A stretch of 64,000 bases of DNA from Oegoconia quadripuncta (taxonomy: Eukaryota > Arthropoda > Insecta > Lepidoptera > Autostichidae), in contig OX438751.1 in the NCBI GenBank assembly GCA_949316235.1, positions 7,960,413-8,024,412 of the forward strand, read 5' to 3'. Each line of letters opens with the position of its first letter. Positions within the stretch are counted from its first letter, which is position 1. The notes beneath the pieces were generated by a model. It was not told where the DNA came from. It did not search any database and worked only from the letters and a program-made list of their open reading frames with translations. This document shows, piece after piece, positions 10,668 to 22,099 of this stretch. Position numbers and translations under genes: made by a program.

Positions 10668-10811
10668 GGCCCGTATTAATAAATTGTTCTTGAGATTGAG
10701 ATCGCGTCTCAGTCTCAAGACCATTTTTCTGATGCTGTTTTAATATGCAACAGATTCTCAAGCGTCAACTTGAGTCCATGCCAATCTTGAGAACGGTTTA
10801 TTAATACGGGC
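10668..10811. mobile_element. Short palindromic MITE (GCCCGTATTA family)
   Basis: The left end GGCCCGTATTAATAAA is mirrored by TTTATTAATACGGGCC on the right. The interior carries TTGAGA/TCTCAA motifs on both strands. About 144 bp, no coding capacity. Copies of the same short form occur at 30019-30205. Confidence 0.6.
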
Positions 10812-11740
10812 CGTAGTGTTTATAAACGTTTAGGTTGATTAGTAATAATGAATGACCATTAAAGAACGTTATAAACGGCTACTTTACGAGATAATGATTT
10901 GCTTATTGGCTTTATTGCATAATTGAGCCACCCACCCGCGACCCTCTGCAGTCGCCGATTATCCCCTCGACATTTTGTTTATTTTTCATCCAATTACCAT
11001 CTGTTGCCAGCTAACCAAACTAGTTTGTTTGCTGATTTAACTAATAAAATCAAGCACAGCAGTTTAGTCTCGAAAATGGTAATTGACTGAATATTATATA
11101 CTACCCATAGTAGTCATTAACCTAAAGTGTTAATACCTAAAATCAATCGTTGTCGAAATATCATCAAATAGTAATGTAGTCCGAAAAGTGTAAGTTGACT
11201 TATAGGGTAGAGTTTTTTTATGATCGGCTGCGTTATGCATTTGCCCATAATCTCACCGCACCTCAGTGTCCGGGTAAGTGGATTAGTGTCGAAATAATGT
11301 GCGTCTAAGTTTGTATATACTTACACCTCACTATTCTTCACACAACGAATATTATGTAGTCAAAGATCCATTTTTGAGTTTATACACTCACAATTATTGT
11401 ACTTTAGTAGGTGTTAGGTGATCGTATTTCTCTGAATCATTCTAAAAATTTGGAAAATAAAGCACTTTTCTTTTTAAAACAAGTTAAGTTTGATTAATTA
11501 ATATAGGACAATAAGCTACGTAGGTAACATTACACACATGAAAAAAAGGTAAATAAAATTAAGAGACACTGATTTTTACCTACATTTTTATCTACTTATT
11601 TGACGTCTGTTACTGACTTGTCAGTAGTAGTAGTAGTAACTTTAGCTAAGCTGTGATTTTATGGGCTGTAATACTAAATAGTCAAAACGGCATAGTCAAG
11701 GTGTTAAAGTAAAAACACAATATTAAAGTATACAAGGTTA

Positions 11741-12054
11741 ACCGCCTCCGTGGCTGAATGTAAGCAAAACAAGGTTTAGGAATCGGAAGGCGCGGGTTCG
11801 ATCCTGTACTCGGTTTGGTTGGTGGTAGGGCATTCGAAATGTCCACCTGGCTTACTTCCACCATCTTATCTAAGTCTGTCGCCAAAAAGCAATGTTATTA
11901 GCATTGTTGTGTTCCGGTTGTCACATATAAAATAGCCAGTCCCCCAAATACGATGGGTTGCCCGGGGTAATCACGCTTCCACCTTCAGCCTGACCTTCAC
12001 TTAACATCAAGTGTGATTAAGGTCAAGTGATAACCCGTTGTGACTAAAAAAAAA
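11741..12054 (+). repeat. SINE family B, complete copy
   Basis: The tRNA-like head ACCGCCTCCGTGGCTGAATG and B-box-like GCGGGTTCGATCC are followed by TTGGTTGGTGGTAGGGCATT, CATCTTATCTAAGTC, GTCCCCCAAATACG and TAACCCGTTGTGAC. The element ends in an A-tract. It is the reference copy for the fragments at 3772, 4361, 15930 and 37354. Confidence 0.6.
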
Positions 12055-15000
12055 GTTAATATAAAAAGGTGCCGGCACATAAGCTATACATATTTGTATC
12101 CACTGGGAACGATACAAACCGTTCTTAGTTTAGCATGCGTTGGAAACGAGAGTATGAATTAAAAGTAAAATAAACTTTTTAAAACCAAAATTTTATTAGA
12201 AAAATACTTAACTGAAAAAAAAATACAGTAGGGAATGCTAGAGAAACTAAATATCATCTTGATTATTTTGGACACTAAGTATTGTTTTCTTTCCTGTAAT
12301 CGAATCAAGTAGTTAGTAAGTTAAGTAGTTTATTTTGTAATTTTATTTTTATATGCGATGTCACTCTTTGTTAACGTCATATCTCTGGATAATAATCAAA
12401 GTCACACCTGTGGGCATAGCATTATCTCTCATGAATTCAAATCTACTAGATACTAGTAGACTAGTCTAGACCGTCTTTCGGCGAAGCGAAATATAACTTA
12501 TCTACTTCCCTTCTTCAAAGGAAGACTATGTAAGCATTACTAACTAGCGAGATAAATCTCAAAACCTTATATGAACACAAAAGCACCTGCCGATTATCAA
12601 ATCGGCAACACCTAAGTATTGCTATTATTTTTTTGTAGGCTCTCTCTTTCATCGTGAGAGAATGATCTAACAAATCGTTCCAAATTCGCAATAGACGTCA
12701 TCACTAGCAGTTCACTACAATTTACTCAATGTTTAATTCAAACGCAATTTTATTTTGAGTTTTATACAAGCGGCCGCATGACGACGACCGTATCACTTTC
12801 AGTAGGTATGAGTGGGTCTCGAGGCGTTCATATTTCCGATAGGTAGCGTCACCCTGTGGCACACTGATGTACAAGATACCTTAAATAAAGTATCTGGAAT
12901 ACAAAATGCTAAATATTTTTTAATTAAGTATTTCTGTAGTAATATATCTGTAGGTACTGGGCAAACAATTCAAATATTATCCGAGGAAAACAAACTTCTA
13001 GAATACTGTACGACGTAAGAATTATTTAGCGTTCGATGTACACTGGAATTGTGGGGTTCAGTTCAGCAAACAACTCTAACATGGAAATTATGCAAAGATT
13101 ACCGATTACCGAAGAACGTTCGCCAATGCTCCTTAAATCCATACGTACGTGATGCTAGTGTAATTCATAATAGTGATGAATAGTGCCAAATAGTGCCCAA
13201 AGAAAAACATCAGTCCACTGTAGTTTATGAGTTACCTTTCAATATTTTAAATAAGCATTCTGGTGTCACCATGTTGCTGGGATCCTTATTCTCATACGTA
13301 GAGTCTTCTTTAACTATGACAAGAAATCCGTCGTCTCATCTACTGCACTGCCCCTTTTCACAAAGATATCTAAATAAGTTCATATTGTTTTTGAAGAACG
13401 ATTTATTGCCATTGTATATTTCATGTAGTATGTAAATTCATGAGTATCTACAATTAGAGACTGTCGAAGAGGAATTGCTGCAACAAATACAAAAAAATAT
13501 TGCAATAAGCTCAAACAAAATCCTGCAATTTGTGCCAAATATTTGTTGTATTGTTATATAAAAAATCTATGGTTCTAGCCTTCGAAATAATTATTCAGTA
13601 AGCTACTCGTGTTCTCTTTTTATAATACGTTGCTTGTGTCCAAACAAAATATTTACGAGGTATTCAATTAGGTAAAACCACCAGTCAATTTAACCAATTC
13701 CTAGACGTTTTCTCATACATAGAAGCCTAAAATTCAACTTCTAATATTCAATTTTCTTCTAGATTTTTAAGTCTATGGCATGAATGCGCACTTGGCTTTA
13801 TAAACTCAATAACCCTTCGCCTGTCCCACACACAAAAAAACATTTTTATCTGTGGTCTGTCTTTCTCTAATCGTGAAGATTTTTATACCGCTTACACAAG
13901 AATTAACAGAATTTTGGCCACATTAGACCGATAAAAACGTTGATATTACACAGAATCAATAAGGTAATCTTCCATATTATAAAATTGAAACTATTTATTA
14001 GCCACTACAGTGAATTGAGGAATCGTAAAGTTTTTAGGTTAGATAACATACCGTGCGGATAAATAGTTCTTTGCTGGGTTTTGTGAGTTTTTGCCAAAAG
14101 TATTGTACCAGTAATATCTGCAATGTGTACCCTCAAAGCCGTATGCAATGTTGAAAGAATGTTTCCTCTTGTTTCTAATGATGATAAAATGATAACCGAT
14201 GTTGCAATAAGTTTAACGAATCCGTGCTAAAAGTTTGATCTATCATAATTCTAGCTACAGTCCTCACCTCCATATCAAATGTAACGCAAAACCTTAGCAC
14301 CGCATAAAAACAACTTGAGATGCAACTGTAAGGGACAGTGCTTTTGTAATTAATAGCTCAATGAACATGGGAAGTTTTAAGTCAATTCCACTTAGCCAGG
14401 AGATAAGGAAACTTCAAATTAGAATAGAGGAAGGAAAACCAAAATCTGTGGAGCAAATGGAATGCTATGAAAAATTTTGATCCCAGAAACACTTCAAATA
14501 CATGTACACTTGGCAACACAATTAAAGTAGCCGGCTTAAATTTTATGACATTGTTTGGAGGGTCTTTTATATTTACCTTTACACCTATCATATCATCATG
14601 TGTAGATAAATTTCAGTTAAACTTGAATAACATACATACATACATAATGTCTCGACATTTATCCCAAATGGGGTGATCAGGGATATTCCAAACAATAGTG
14701 TTTGGATGTTCCAAAAATTAAAATTGTAATGATTGAAACAACATCCACGGTTCACCTTATGAAATATACAGACATGCATAAGGACATGGGTTGCAGGGAA
14801 ACTTGTAAATAGATGTTTTTGGTGGAAAGTCCCCTAGTCGCCTTTAATGACTCCCACAGGTAGATACGAGTTGGTTCTATTCTAACTTCATTTCCCATTA
14901 GACTTTCTCCTACATACCTATATTTATAAATAAAGGCCTGCTACCTTATTGTGTTGTCGACTGTACCTATATGATCTGATAAACATTCGTATAATGCATG

Positions 15001-15265
15001 CATCTCTGGGCTGTTACAAAAAAATACCTAGTCTTTTCTATAGTGTCCCATTTACTACACTCCAACCAAAAAGAGACCTTACCACAAAAATAGTTGCCTT
15101 CGAATTTAACCGACAGTATCAAAAATTTGAATACCATTTTCTCAGTATCCCATCAGCTACTACCTCAATCGTAATCATTCGTGTAGCTTCATCTGAAGTA
15201 TAAACATCAATGTACAGGTTAACATGCTTGATAATTTGAAAATATTATTTTCTTTTCTTTCAGAA
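12055..15265. other. Intergenic DNA and unresolved 5' region of prohibitin
   Basis: A splice acceptor sits immediately upstream of the prohibitin start, so a 5' untranslated exon must lie somewhere here. I could not place it. A dispersed repeat is present at 13130-13340. Nothing else is recognised; the ORFs at 12812, 13193 and 14467 show no domain. Confidence 0.35.
13130..13340 (+). repeat. Dispersed repeat shared with the myosin intron
   Basis: Landmarks GTGATGCTAG, CCACTGTAGTTTA, CAATATTTTAA, AGCATTCTGGTGTCA and TTGCTGGGATCC recur in the same order at about 51160-51350 with substitutions and small indels. The family is unknown. Confidence 0.45.
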
Positions 15266-18200
15266 ATGGCGGCGCAACTCTTCAATCGTATTGGCCAAGT
15301 GGGTTTAGGTGTAGCGCTTGTTGGTGGAGTAGTCAACTCTGCACTATACAATGGTAATTATTTTATCATTTAAACTGGAAAGCTTTTTAATTCACATTAC
15401 ATTACGAAGTTGTGAGAAAATTAACCAACCATCACCTTACTTCTAAAAAATTTATATAACATATTAATATATTTTTGTTTTCAATTTTGCTCAAACTAGT
15501 GTATTACGTTTTTTCTTCAATTCAATTATTTATTTGCAAAACTAATAATAATAGTTATGTTAAAATTCGTGACTGATATGTTAATGTACCTTTGGCGCTC
15601 GAATAATCGAGACGAGTCACTGGTACAGGTGTGAAAAAGAGTGAAGAATCTTAATCTAAAGCTTTACTACTGCTTAGCTGTATTTAATGGTGCAGACATT
15701 TTCATAATGTACTCTGAGATGCTACTTGTATTACATTATAAACATCTATGTGGTGATCATGCCATCAGGCAGCCTTGTGAACAGTAATTTATGTTAATTG
15801 ATGATTTCAGACGTTTTTTTTTGTATCTTAAGAAATGAAGATGATTTTACGTTTTTTTGATATCTTTACAAAGTTAGTTTTTTATTCCATTATTTCATCT
15901 TACAATTTCAAACTATTTATCTAGCCAATGTAACCACCTTCTTGGCTCAATGTAGGATTTACAAAATGAAGGTTGTGAGTTTAATTCACAGCAGGGAACA
16001 TGTTTAGTAGTCAATTTGGTTGATTGAAATATCCGCCTGGAATTATTATTGCCATGCCTCAATGGGGTGTCACAAATATTTACGACCTAGTTAACTTATA
16101 AGCATGTCCTTTATATTTGTTATAAATAAACATACTGAATACTATTAGTTGTACTATTATTATGTTCTGTGTTTCAATTGTTTGGATAACATAGCCAGTC
16201 TTCGAAATAAGTTGCTAAAAAGGTACTAAAATTGTCAATTTACTTAAAAATGAAATTTTTTTTTTATATATGGCATTTCATGTTGTCTTCTCCTAGAACA
16301 ATTAATTCTACCAATTACATTTTTGAGGAAAATTTATTTGCATAAAAAACAAATGAATAGGACATGGGACCAGGGACTTCAATAGGGAGAATGTTATAGG
16401 GAGAGATATGCTATCAAATAGAAATACATTTTAAAATTCTTAGCTAAAAGTTTTACCATATTGAATAATAATAACATTGTTACTACATTTTGATGTCTCT
16501 CATTTTCAGTTGATGGTGGTCACAGAGCAGTCATCTTCGACAGATTTGCTGGTGTCAAGAATTTGGTGGTTGGTGAGGGCACCCACTTCTTCGTTCCATG
16601 GATACAGAGACCCATAATCTTTGACATACGGTCACGGCCCAGAAATGTTCCTACAGTCACAGGAAGCAAAGGTATATACAAAATTTATAAAAATGTATTG
16701 ACATAGTCTGACCACTAAAGGGAAAACTGTGCCACATGGAAAACGGCAGAGAACATTTGCATATCTGCTCTGTTAGTAACATTTTGCCATTTGACTTTAC
16801 TCCTGGTCAGGCTCAGGTCAAATGCTTGCTTTTTTAAACTTTAGGAGCACCTTAAATATCATACCGTCACTGTTATGTCATTCACATTCAAAGCGACAGA
16901 ATTATGTTTAAGGGGCTCTTAAATATAAGGCCCGTGTTACAGAAACATTGCCAAGTCAAAATCTCTACTTAAAACATGTTGAAAAGTGATAGATAAATTC
17001 ACATTTTTGCAGTGGCAGAGATGGCCATAATATGCAGACTTGAAAGTTTTTCTATAATATGGCCCTTAGGGACCATAACAGACACAATAGAAGTTTTATT
17101 GTTTTAACGTCAAGAGGTGGCTTGTGTCCCTGAACATGTTAAAGTTATGAAGCATTTGTGTTGAAATGTGTCTCATGCAGATGGACATTAAAACTCTATT
17201 ATTTCTACATCTGCAACTAATTATGTGTCAGAAAATGCACTTTAATAAACATTCTTGTATTTCACCTACAAAGCAACCTTTATTATAAAGCTGTCACAAC
17301 ATGCAAATATAAACTACATGCCCATAGTTTATACAGTACAGATTTAATCTTATCTACCATTCCTTTATCTCAATCTTTGATATACATTTTTTTTTATGGC
17401 CCATAACCTGTTCCACTATGCAAATTCAATTTCCAATATAAATTATAGGCTGTATACAATTCCAGATCTCCAGAATGTAAACATCACACTCCGTATCCTG
17501 TTCAGACCAGTGCCTGATCAGCTGCCCAAAATCTACACTATCCTTGGTGTGGACTATGATGAAAGGGTGCTGCCGTCTATCACAGCTGAAGTATTAAAAG
17601 CAGTTGTAGCTCAGTTTGATGCTGGAGAACTCATTACACAAAGAGAGGTGGGTAATAAATTATTTTGTTTCATACCAAGGATTCATAAATGAAGTGACAA
17701 ATGCTACTGTAACTCTGCTGGAGTTTCCAAATCTAACCCTAAATCATATTACAGGTAGTCTCACAGAAGGTCAGTGAGGGTCTGACTGAAAGAGCAGGCC
17801 AGTTTGGTCTAATCCTCGATGACATCTCTATCACGCATCTAACCTTCGGCAAGGAATTCACGCAGGCTGTCGAACTGAAGCAGGTCGCGCAGCAAGATGC
17901 TGAGAAGGCGAGGTTCCTTGTCGAGAAGGCTGAGCAGCAGAAGAAGGCTGCCGTCATCGCAGCGGAGGGTGATGCACAGGTATATTTATCTAAGTTTTAT
18001 TGAAGTCTGAGGTTTAACGTTTGTGTAATCAATTACTCTAGATGGTTTCAGTGCCTAGCTGTTTAGTCAGCAAATAGAATTTCCAATTCCATCTAAATAC
18101 TTGAATACGGAACAGCGAATACTGCTGTGAATGCATTTTCATATTGCGCGTTAACAGGGAGCGACGTTACGTCAATATCTGCATTATGTTGCAGTTACAG

Positions 18201-18926
18201 TGATTTTACTTTCTAGGGTTTTGCATTGTAATGCTAAAATTTTACCCCATGGAAGAAAAATTGTGCTTGAAAATGTACATAATATAAGGTGCGATTTTTA
18301 AATCTCGCACGCTCATAGCTCCGTGAGCAATAATATCACGATATCCATGCATTTGCATGCCAGGCTATTTCACAATGTAATAATGAAATACATTGTACCT
18401 TTTATAATATAAAAATCAGTTTTTGAAAGGACGCTCCTTTGAGCTTCTTGCTTGTTCTTCTCATGTGAAAGAAGCCTTTTGAACATGTGGTAGATTAAAA
18501 AATGTGAAACTTATTTTAAGTGTACCCCTTGTACTTACAAAATAGTTTTTTTTACTTTACTTCCAACTTTGTGACATACCCTTATAAAAATAGGCAAGCA
18601 AATGCTGGGAATCGAACCGAGACCTCAGTCAGTTTTCATAATCAGATATTATTAATATTGAATCAAGGCGTTTCGATCAAATTCGCCTAAACGTAAATGC
18701 CATAGAATAGACAAACCCACTTGCCTCTTTTGCATACTAATGTTAAATAATTTCGCAGGCCGCGATACTTCTAGCAAAGTCCTTTGGCACCGCCGGCGAG
18801 GGACTGGTCGAACTCCGTCGTATCGAAGCCGCAGAGGACATCGCTTACCAACTGGCAAAGTCGCGCAACGTCACCTACTTACCACAAGGACAAAATGTAC
18901 TTCTAAATCTTCCCACGCAGAACTAA
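15266..18926 (+). CDS. Phb1: Prohibitin-1 (mitochondrial inner-membrane scaffold)
   Basis: Coding exons are 15266-15353, 16510-16671, 17466-17647, 17755-17979 and 18759-18926, all with GT-AG junctions in phase, giving 274 aa. This is the family's usual length. The N-terminus [18 protein letters not shown] is the hydrophobic inner-membrane anchor. The PHB/SPFH domain follows ([42 protein letters not shown]), then a C-terminal coiled coil ([26 protein letters not shown]) ending [16 protein letters not shown]. Prohibitin-1 and -2 form ring complexes that chaperone membrane proteins and support mitochondrial integrity. The sequence matches prohibitin-1 rather than -2, which has a longer N-terminus. 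An acceptor lies directly upstream of the ATG, so at least one 5' UTR exon is missing from the model. No defect is visible. Confidence 0.95.
15930..16060 (+). repeat. Degenerate SINE family B fragment in prohibitin intron
   Basis: ACCACCTTCTTGGCTCAATG corresponds to the SINE B head, and GTTGTGAGTTTAATTC to its B-box region. GTCAATTTGGTTG and ATCCGCCTGG follow in the right order. Heavily diverged. Confidence 0.4.
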
Positions 18927-19770
18927 GCTACTCTAGGATACCATCAGCAAAATTAAAACTTGTGGATCAAGTGTACAGTAAGATAAGAACTGGTTCCCGG
19001 CAACTATTGCATTTCTTACACAAAATAATATTAAGTATGTTGCATTTTGAAGAGACTAATGCTATGGTTCCACCAATAGATTGTAGTCATTTATTAGTTT
19101 TATGAAAAATTGTAATTACGCATTAAAATATACTTTTGTTGAAAGTTTGTTTGATTTGTTGTTGTCTTTCGGTAGTTGGATGTTGAAAATCCCATGGCAG
19201 ACGCACCATAAGCCTTGGGGTAGGGTGGGACTGAACCATACCACTATAGTACAATGCTTACAGGTTTTCTTTGTACCCAGTGTTAATAAATAACATCCCA
19301 TATGACCAAAGTACTTATTATTAATCCGGCCAGTGGCCCTATTTTTTATTTGCTATGCATAGTTCTTGTGATATTAAAATGACGCATTTTACTGATTTTA
19401 AAAGCCGCGTTCCCACTAGGCAACATTTGTCGACTTCGGTCGACATCAGTTTAAATCGAACATCACATGTTGAGAGAAATCTGGCAACGTCATCGCGCGA
19501 TATCTGCGGTGACACATGTCGCCTGTTGGGAACGGACAATTTGTTACGGTTTCAACTTTTTTTTGAATGTTAGGGCCAAGGTTGTGGCTTGACCAAATTT
19601 TGTTCTAGATTTATGTAAAGACGCCATTAAAAGCCTCAACCGTCATAATATTGATTTTTATTATACCCTTCGACAGTTTACATTACATTAACCATAATCA
19701 TTTCTTAATGGATTCATTCATTGCTTATTAAATTCTATGTATGAACATTCCCGACGACGCGCGGGGGCTC

Positions 19771-20080
19771 GGGCGCACTGCTGTGTGGAAGCCGCGAGGG
19801 GCGGTCGGTGCGCACTGCCGTGTGGAAGCCGCGAGGGGCGGTCGGTGCGCACTGCCGTGTGGAAGCCGCGAGGGGCGGTCGGTGCGCACTGCCGTGTGGA
19901 AGCCGCGAGGGGCGGTCGGTGCGCACTGCCGTGTGGAAGCCGCGAGGGGCGGTCGGTGCGCACTGCCGTGTGGAAGCCGCGAGGGGCGGTCGGTGCGCAC
20001 TGCCGCGTGGAAGCCGCGAGGGGCGGTCGGTGCGCACTGCCGTGTGGAAGCCGCGAGGAGCGATCGGCGCACTGGCGTGT
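19771..20080 (+). repeat. GC-rich 37-bp minisatellite, about 8 units
   Basis: The unit begins GTGCGCACTGCCGTGTGGAA and continues GCCGCGAGGGGCGGTCG. Unit starts at 19808, 19845, 19882, 19919, 19956, 19993 and 20030 are exactly 37 bp apart and almost invariant, with degenerate units at both ends. Because 37 is not a multiple of 3 and the unit has no stop in any frame, long ORFs appear in all three frames on both strands; these are not genes. It stands out sharply from the AT-rich surroundings and lies about 0.9 kb past prohibitin. Confidence 0.9.
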
Positions 20081-20138
20081 GGCGAGGCCGCGAGGGGGCT
20101 CGGGCGCACAGCCGTGGGGAAGCCCTCTCGGCCCTTTG

Positions 20139-20456
20139 TTCCCAGTAGTTCTGTTAGCCGAACTAATGGGAATTTTTGTCTCTCTAGATCTGTAAATAAC
20201 TTGAACTTTTTTTTGACCGAACTAATGGGATTTTTTTGTCCCATAACGTGTCAACCTAACACGAAGGGTATGGCGGAAGCGAGCAGAGCGAGCCTAACCT
20301 ATCCATGTCGGGGTGCCAAAAACTCCCGTGCTCGCTTCGCTCGCACTCGAATTAGAACTCGACAGAACTACTGGGAATCCCTAGTACCATTTGTTCTGTT
20401 GATAGAACTAGTGAGACAAAAATTCCCATTAGTTTGGCCAACAGAACTACTGGGAA
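20139..20456. mobile_element. MITE-like inverted-repeat element
   Basis: The left end TTCCCAGTAGTTCTGTTAGC (20139) is mirrored at 20407-20456 (ACAGAACTACTGGGAA at the very end). The inverted arms are about 48 bp and include AATGGGAATTTTTGTCTC. Internal repeats of the same motif occur near 20215 and 20358. It abuts the minisatellite and has no coding capacity. Confidence 0.55.
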
Positions 20457-21589
20457 CATAAGCTCTCGGCGGCTCTCAGCACAGTCGTAACGTTGTTTTT
20501 CTAAACCGAACGCCAGTGCGCACACGTGATTAATGTCTAATTTTGGGTTAGCAGTCATCGTGTTAATTAAATCAAATTCGTTACATTACATCAAATTCCA
20601 TATATAAATTATCGCACTTACACGTTGTCGCATTCAAACTTACTATGAAAACTCCACTATTGGGCATAAGTCTGCCTCATGGAGGGATACCTACGCACGT
20701 CACTTTGCCCTAGTCATCACGCTGGGCAAGCAGGCGTGTTGGATTTTTTGTGGGACAGAGAGAATAGGAATTCAAGTCTCACACTGACATTATTAATATA
20801 GTATAAACAAATAAAGTATATAAATAAAAAGATACATTATCGGCTTCAATAACAATTTAATGTTATCATAATTGTTTGCAACTTATACATTGTGCTTAAC
20901 GGAGTATTGGTATGATAAGCAATATGGATGCAAGAGTACCAAAGCTCGTTCAGGAGGAAAGCCATACAAGAGAAGTAGTCTATTTATTATCATCATATCA
21001 GCCATAGGACGTCCACTTTATAATTCGTAAGAAAGACGGTCTAGATATTGTAAACCTTTTTGAGCGAATTATTAAAATAACATACATAGAACTTGCGCGG
21101 TTTAATGTTATTTATTATGCATGCATATAGGTACCCCATTCTTCATCTTATAAATTATTATTCGAGAAATCATGGATGAATTTCTAAGTAAAGTTACCTA
21201 CTAATTTAAGTAACTAGGTATATTAAGATTTGCAGATATTACATTATTATTATTATGTACAATTTAATAATCAGCTTACATTTTTACAATACGAGGGCGG
21301 GCGGTTTGATAAGTCCATGACTTCGCGGTTGAATAAAAACTTTTTTTATAATTTATTTTCGTTTCATATGAAAGCTCCCTACAAAGCTAATCCCGTTCTT
21401 TTTTCAAATTTTCAATTTAATAAACAAAAAAGTTAAGTGCCTTCTAAGTATTCTTTTATGAGGAAACCGGGCTTCGAGTGTTATATACTTACTATATTTT
21501 ATGTGGTAAAACCATTAAGTAGATCGATGACAAATTAAAAAAAAACATTAGGGGAAATCTGCGCCTTCTCATGGAATACTAGGACACAA
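20457..21589. other. Intergenic DNA with LINE-tail fragments
   Basis: AT-rich. Two short fragments resemble lepidopteran LINE 3' ends: TGAAAACTCCACTATTGGGC at about 20645, and CATATCAGCCATAGGACGTCC at about 20995. Otherwise nothing is recognised. Confidence 0.35.
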
Positions 21590-21690
21590 GTGGTTCACTG
21601 AATTTAGTTGTGGAAGTACTACCACCAATAACGTCAACCGCCCAGGAAGGCTGATTGAGGTCACCACTGAGAGTTTGGTCCATCCAAATC
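21590..21690 (+). pseudogene. Mariner transposase N-terminal fragment
   Basis: Translation gives KWFTEFSCGSTTTNNVNRPG followed by RLIEVTT. This matches the mariner pattern WF-x-(K/E)F-x-x-G-x-x-x-T-x-(D/N)-x-x-R-x-GRP-x-EVTT, the hinge after the helix-turn-helix. Only about 30 residues remain. The C-terminal half of a mariner gene lies on the same strand at 29330-29990, beyond the nested transposons. Confidence 0.5.
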
Positions 21691-21702
21691 CAAACGGCAA
21701 GC

Positions 21703-21832
21703 TACGATGGCTGCTCTGAAGTTCGTCCGCTCCTCATGTTTCGTACAAATTGACAACTCGTTTGAAGGAATAAGTTGCCGTTCTATAGAATCGGACGAAC
21801 TTCAGAGCAGCCATCATAGCTTACAATAGCTT
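21703..21832. repeat. Inverted repeat flanking the pogo-like 5' region
   Basis: GCTACGATGGCTGCTCTGAA at about 21706 is mirrored near 21809-21832 (AACTTCAGAGCAGCCATCAT). Arms are about 31 bp with a loop of about 70 bp. It is probably a small MITE or an element end. Confidence 0.5.
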
Positions 21833-22099
21833 ACCGCTTGATTTTTGTTTTAGATTAGGATGCCGCGAAAATATGTAAAAGTGATCGGAGGGCGATCGTA
21901 TGCCAATTACACTAAAGAACAACTACAAAAGGCGTTGGACGCCGTCAATTCAGGCCGATCAATAAGACAGGTAGCAGATGAGTTTGGAGTGCCCAGAGCC
22001 ACATTATGCAGACACAAAAACGGAAAAAATATTGGTAAATATGGACGACCACCAGTTTTCCAGGAAGAAGAAGAGCTAGTTTTGTCCGATATATTTCAC

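Noticed and set aside
11741..11830. Possible tRNA gene with GGGTTCGATCC
   Set aside because: It is the head of SINE family B, with an A-tail about 300 bp later and other copies in the window.
19735..20461. Long overlapping ORFs on both strands encoding Arg/Gly/Pro-rich repeat proteins
   Set aside because: They are a by-product of the stop-free 37-bp minisatellite, whose unit length shifts frame each repeat. There are no splice signals or non-repetitive coding sequence.
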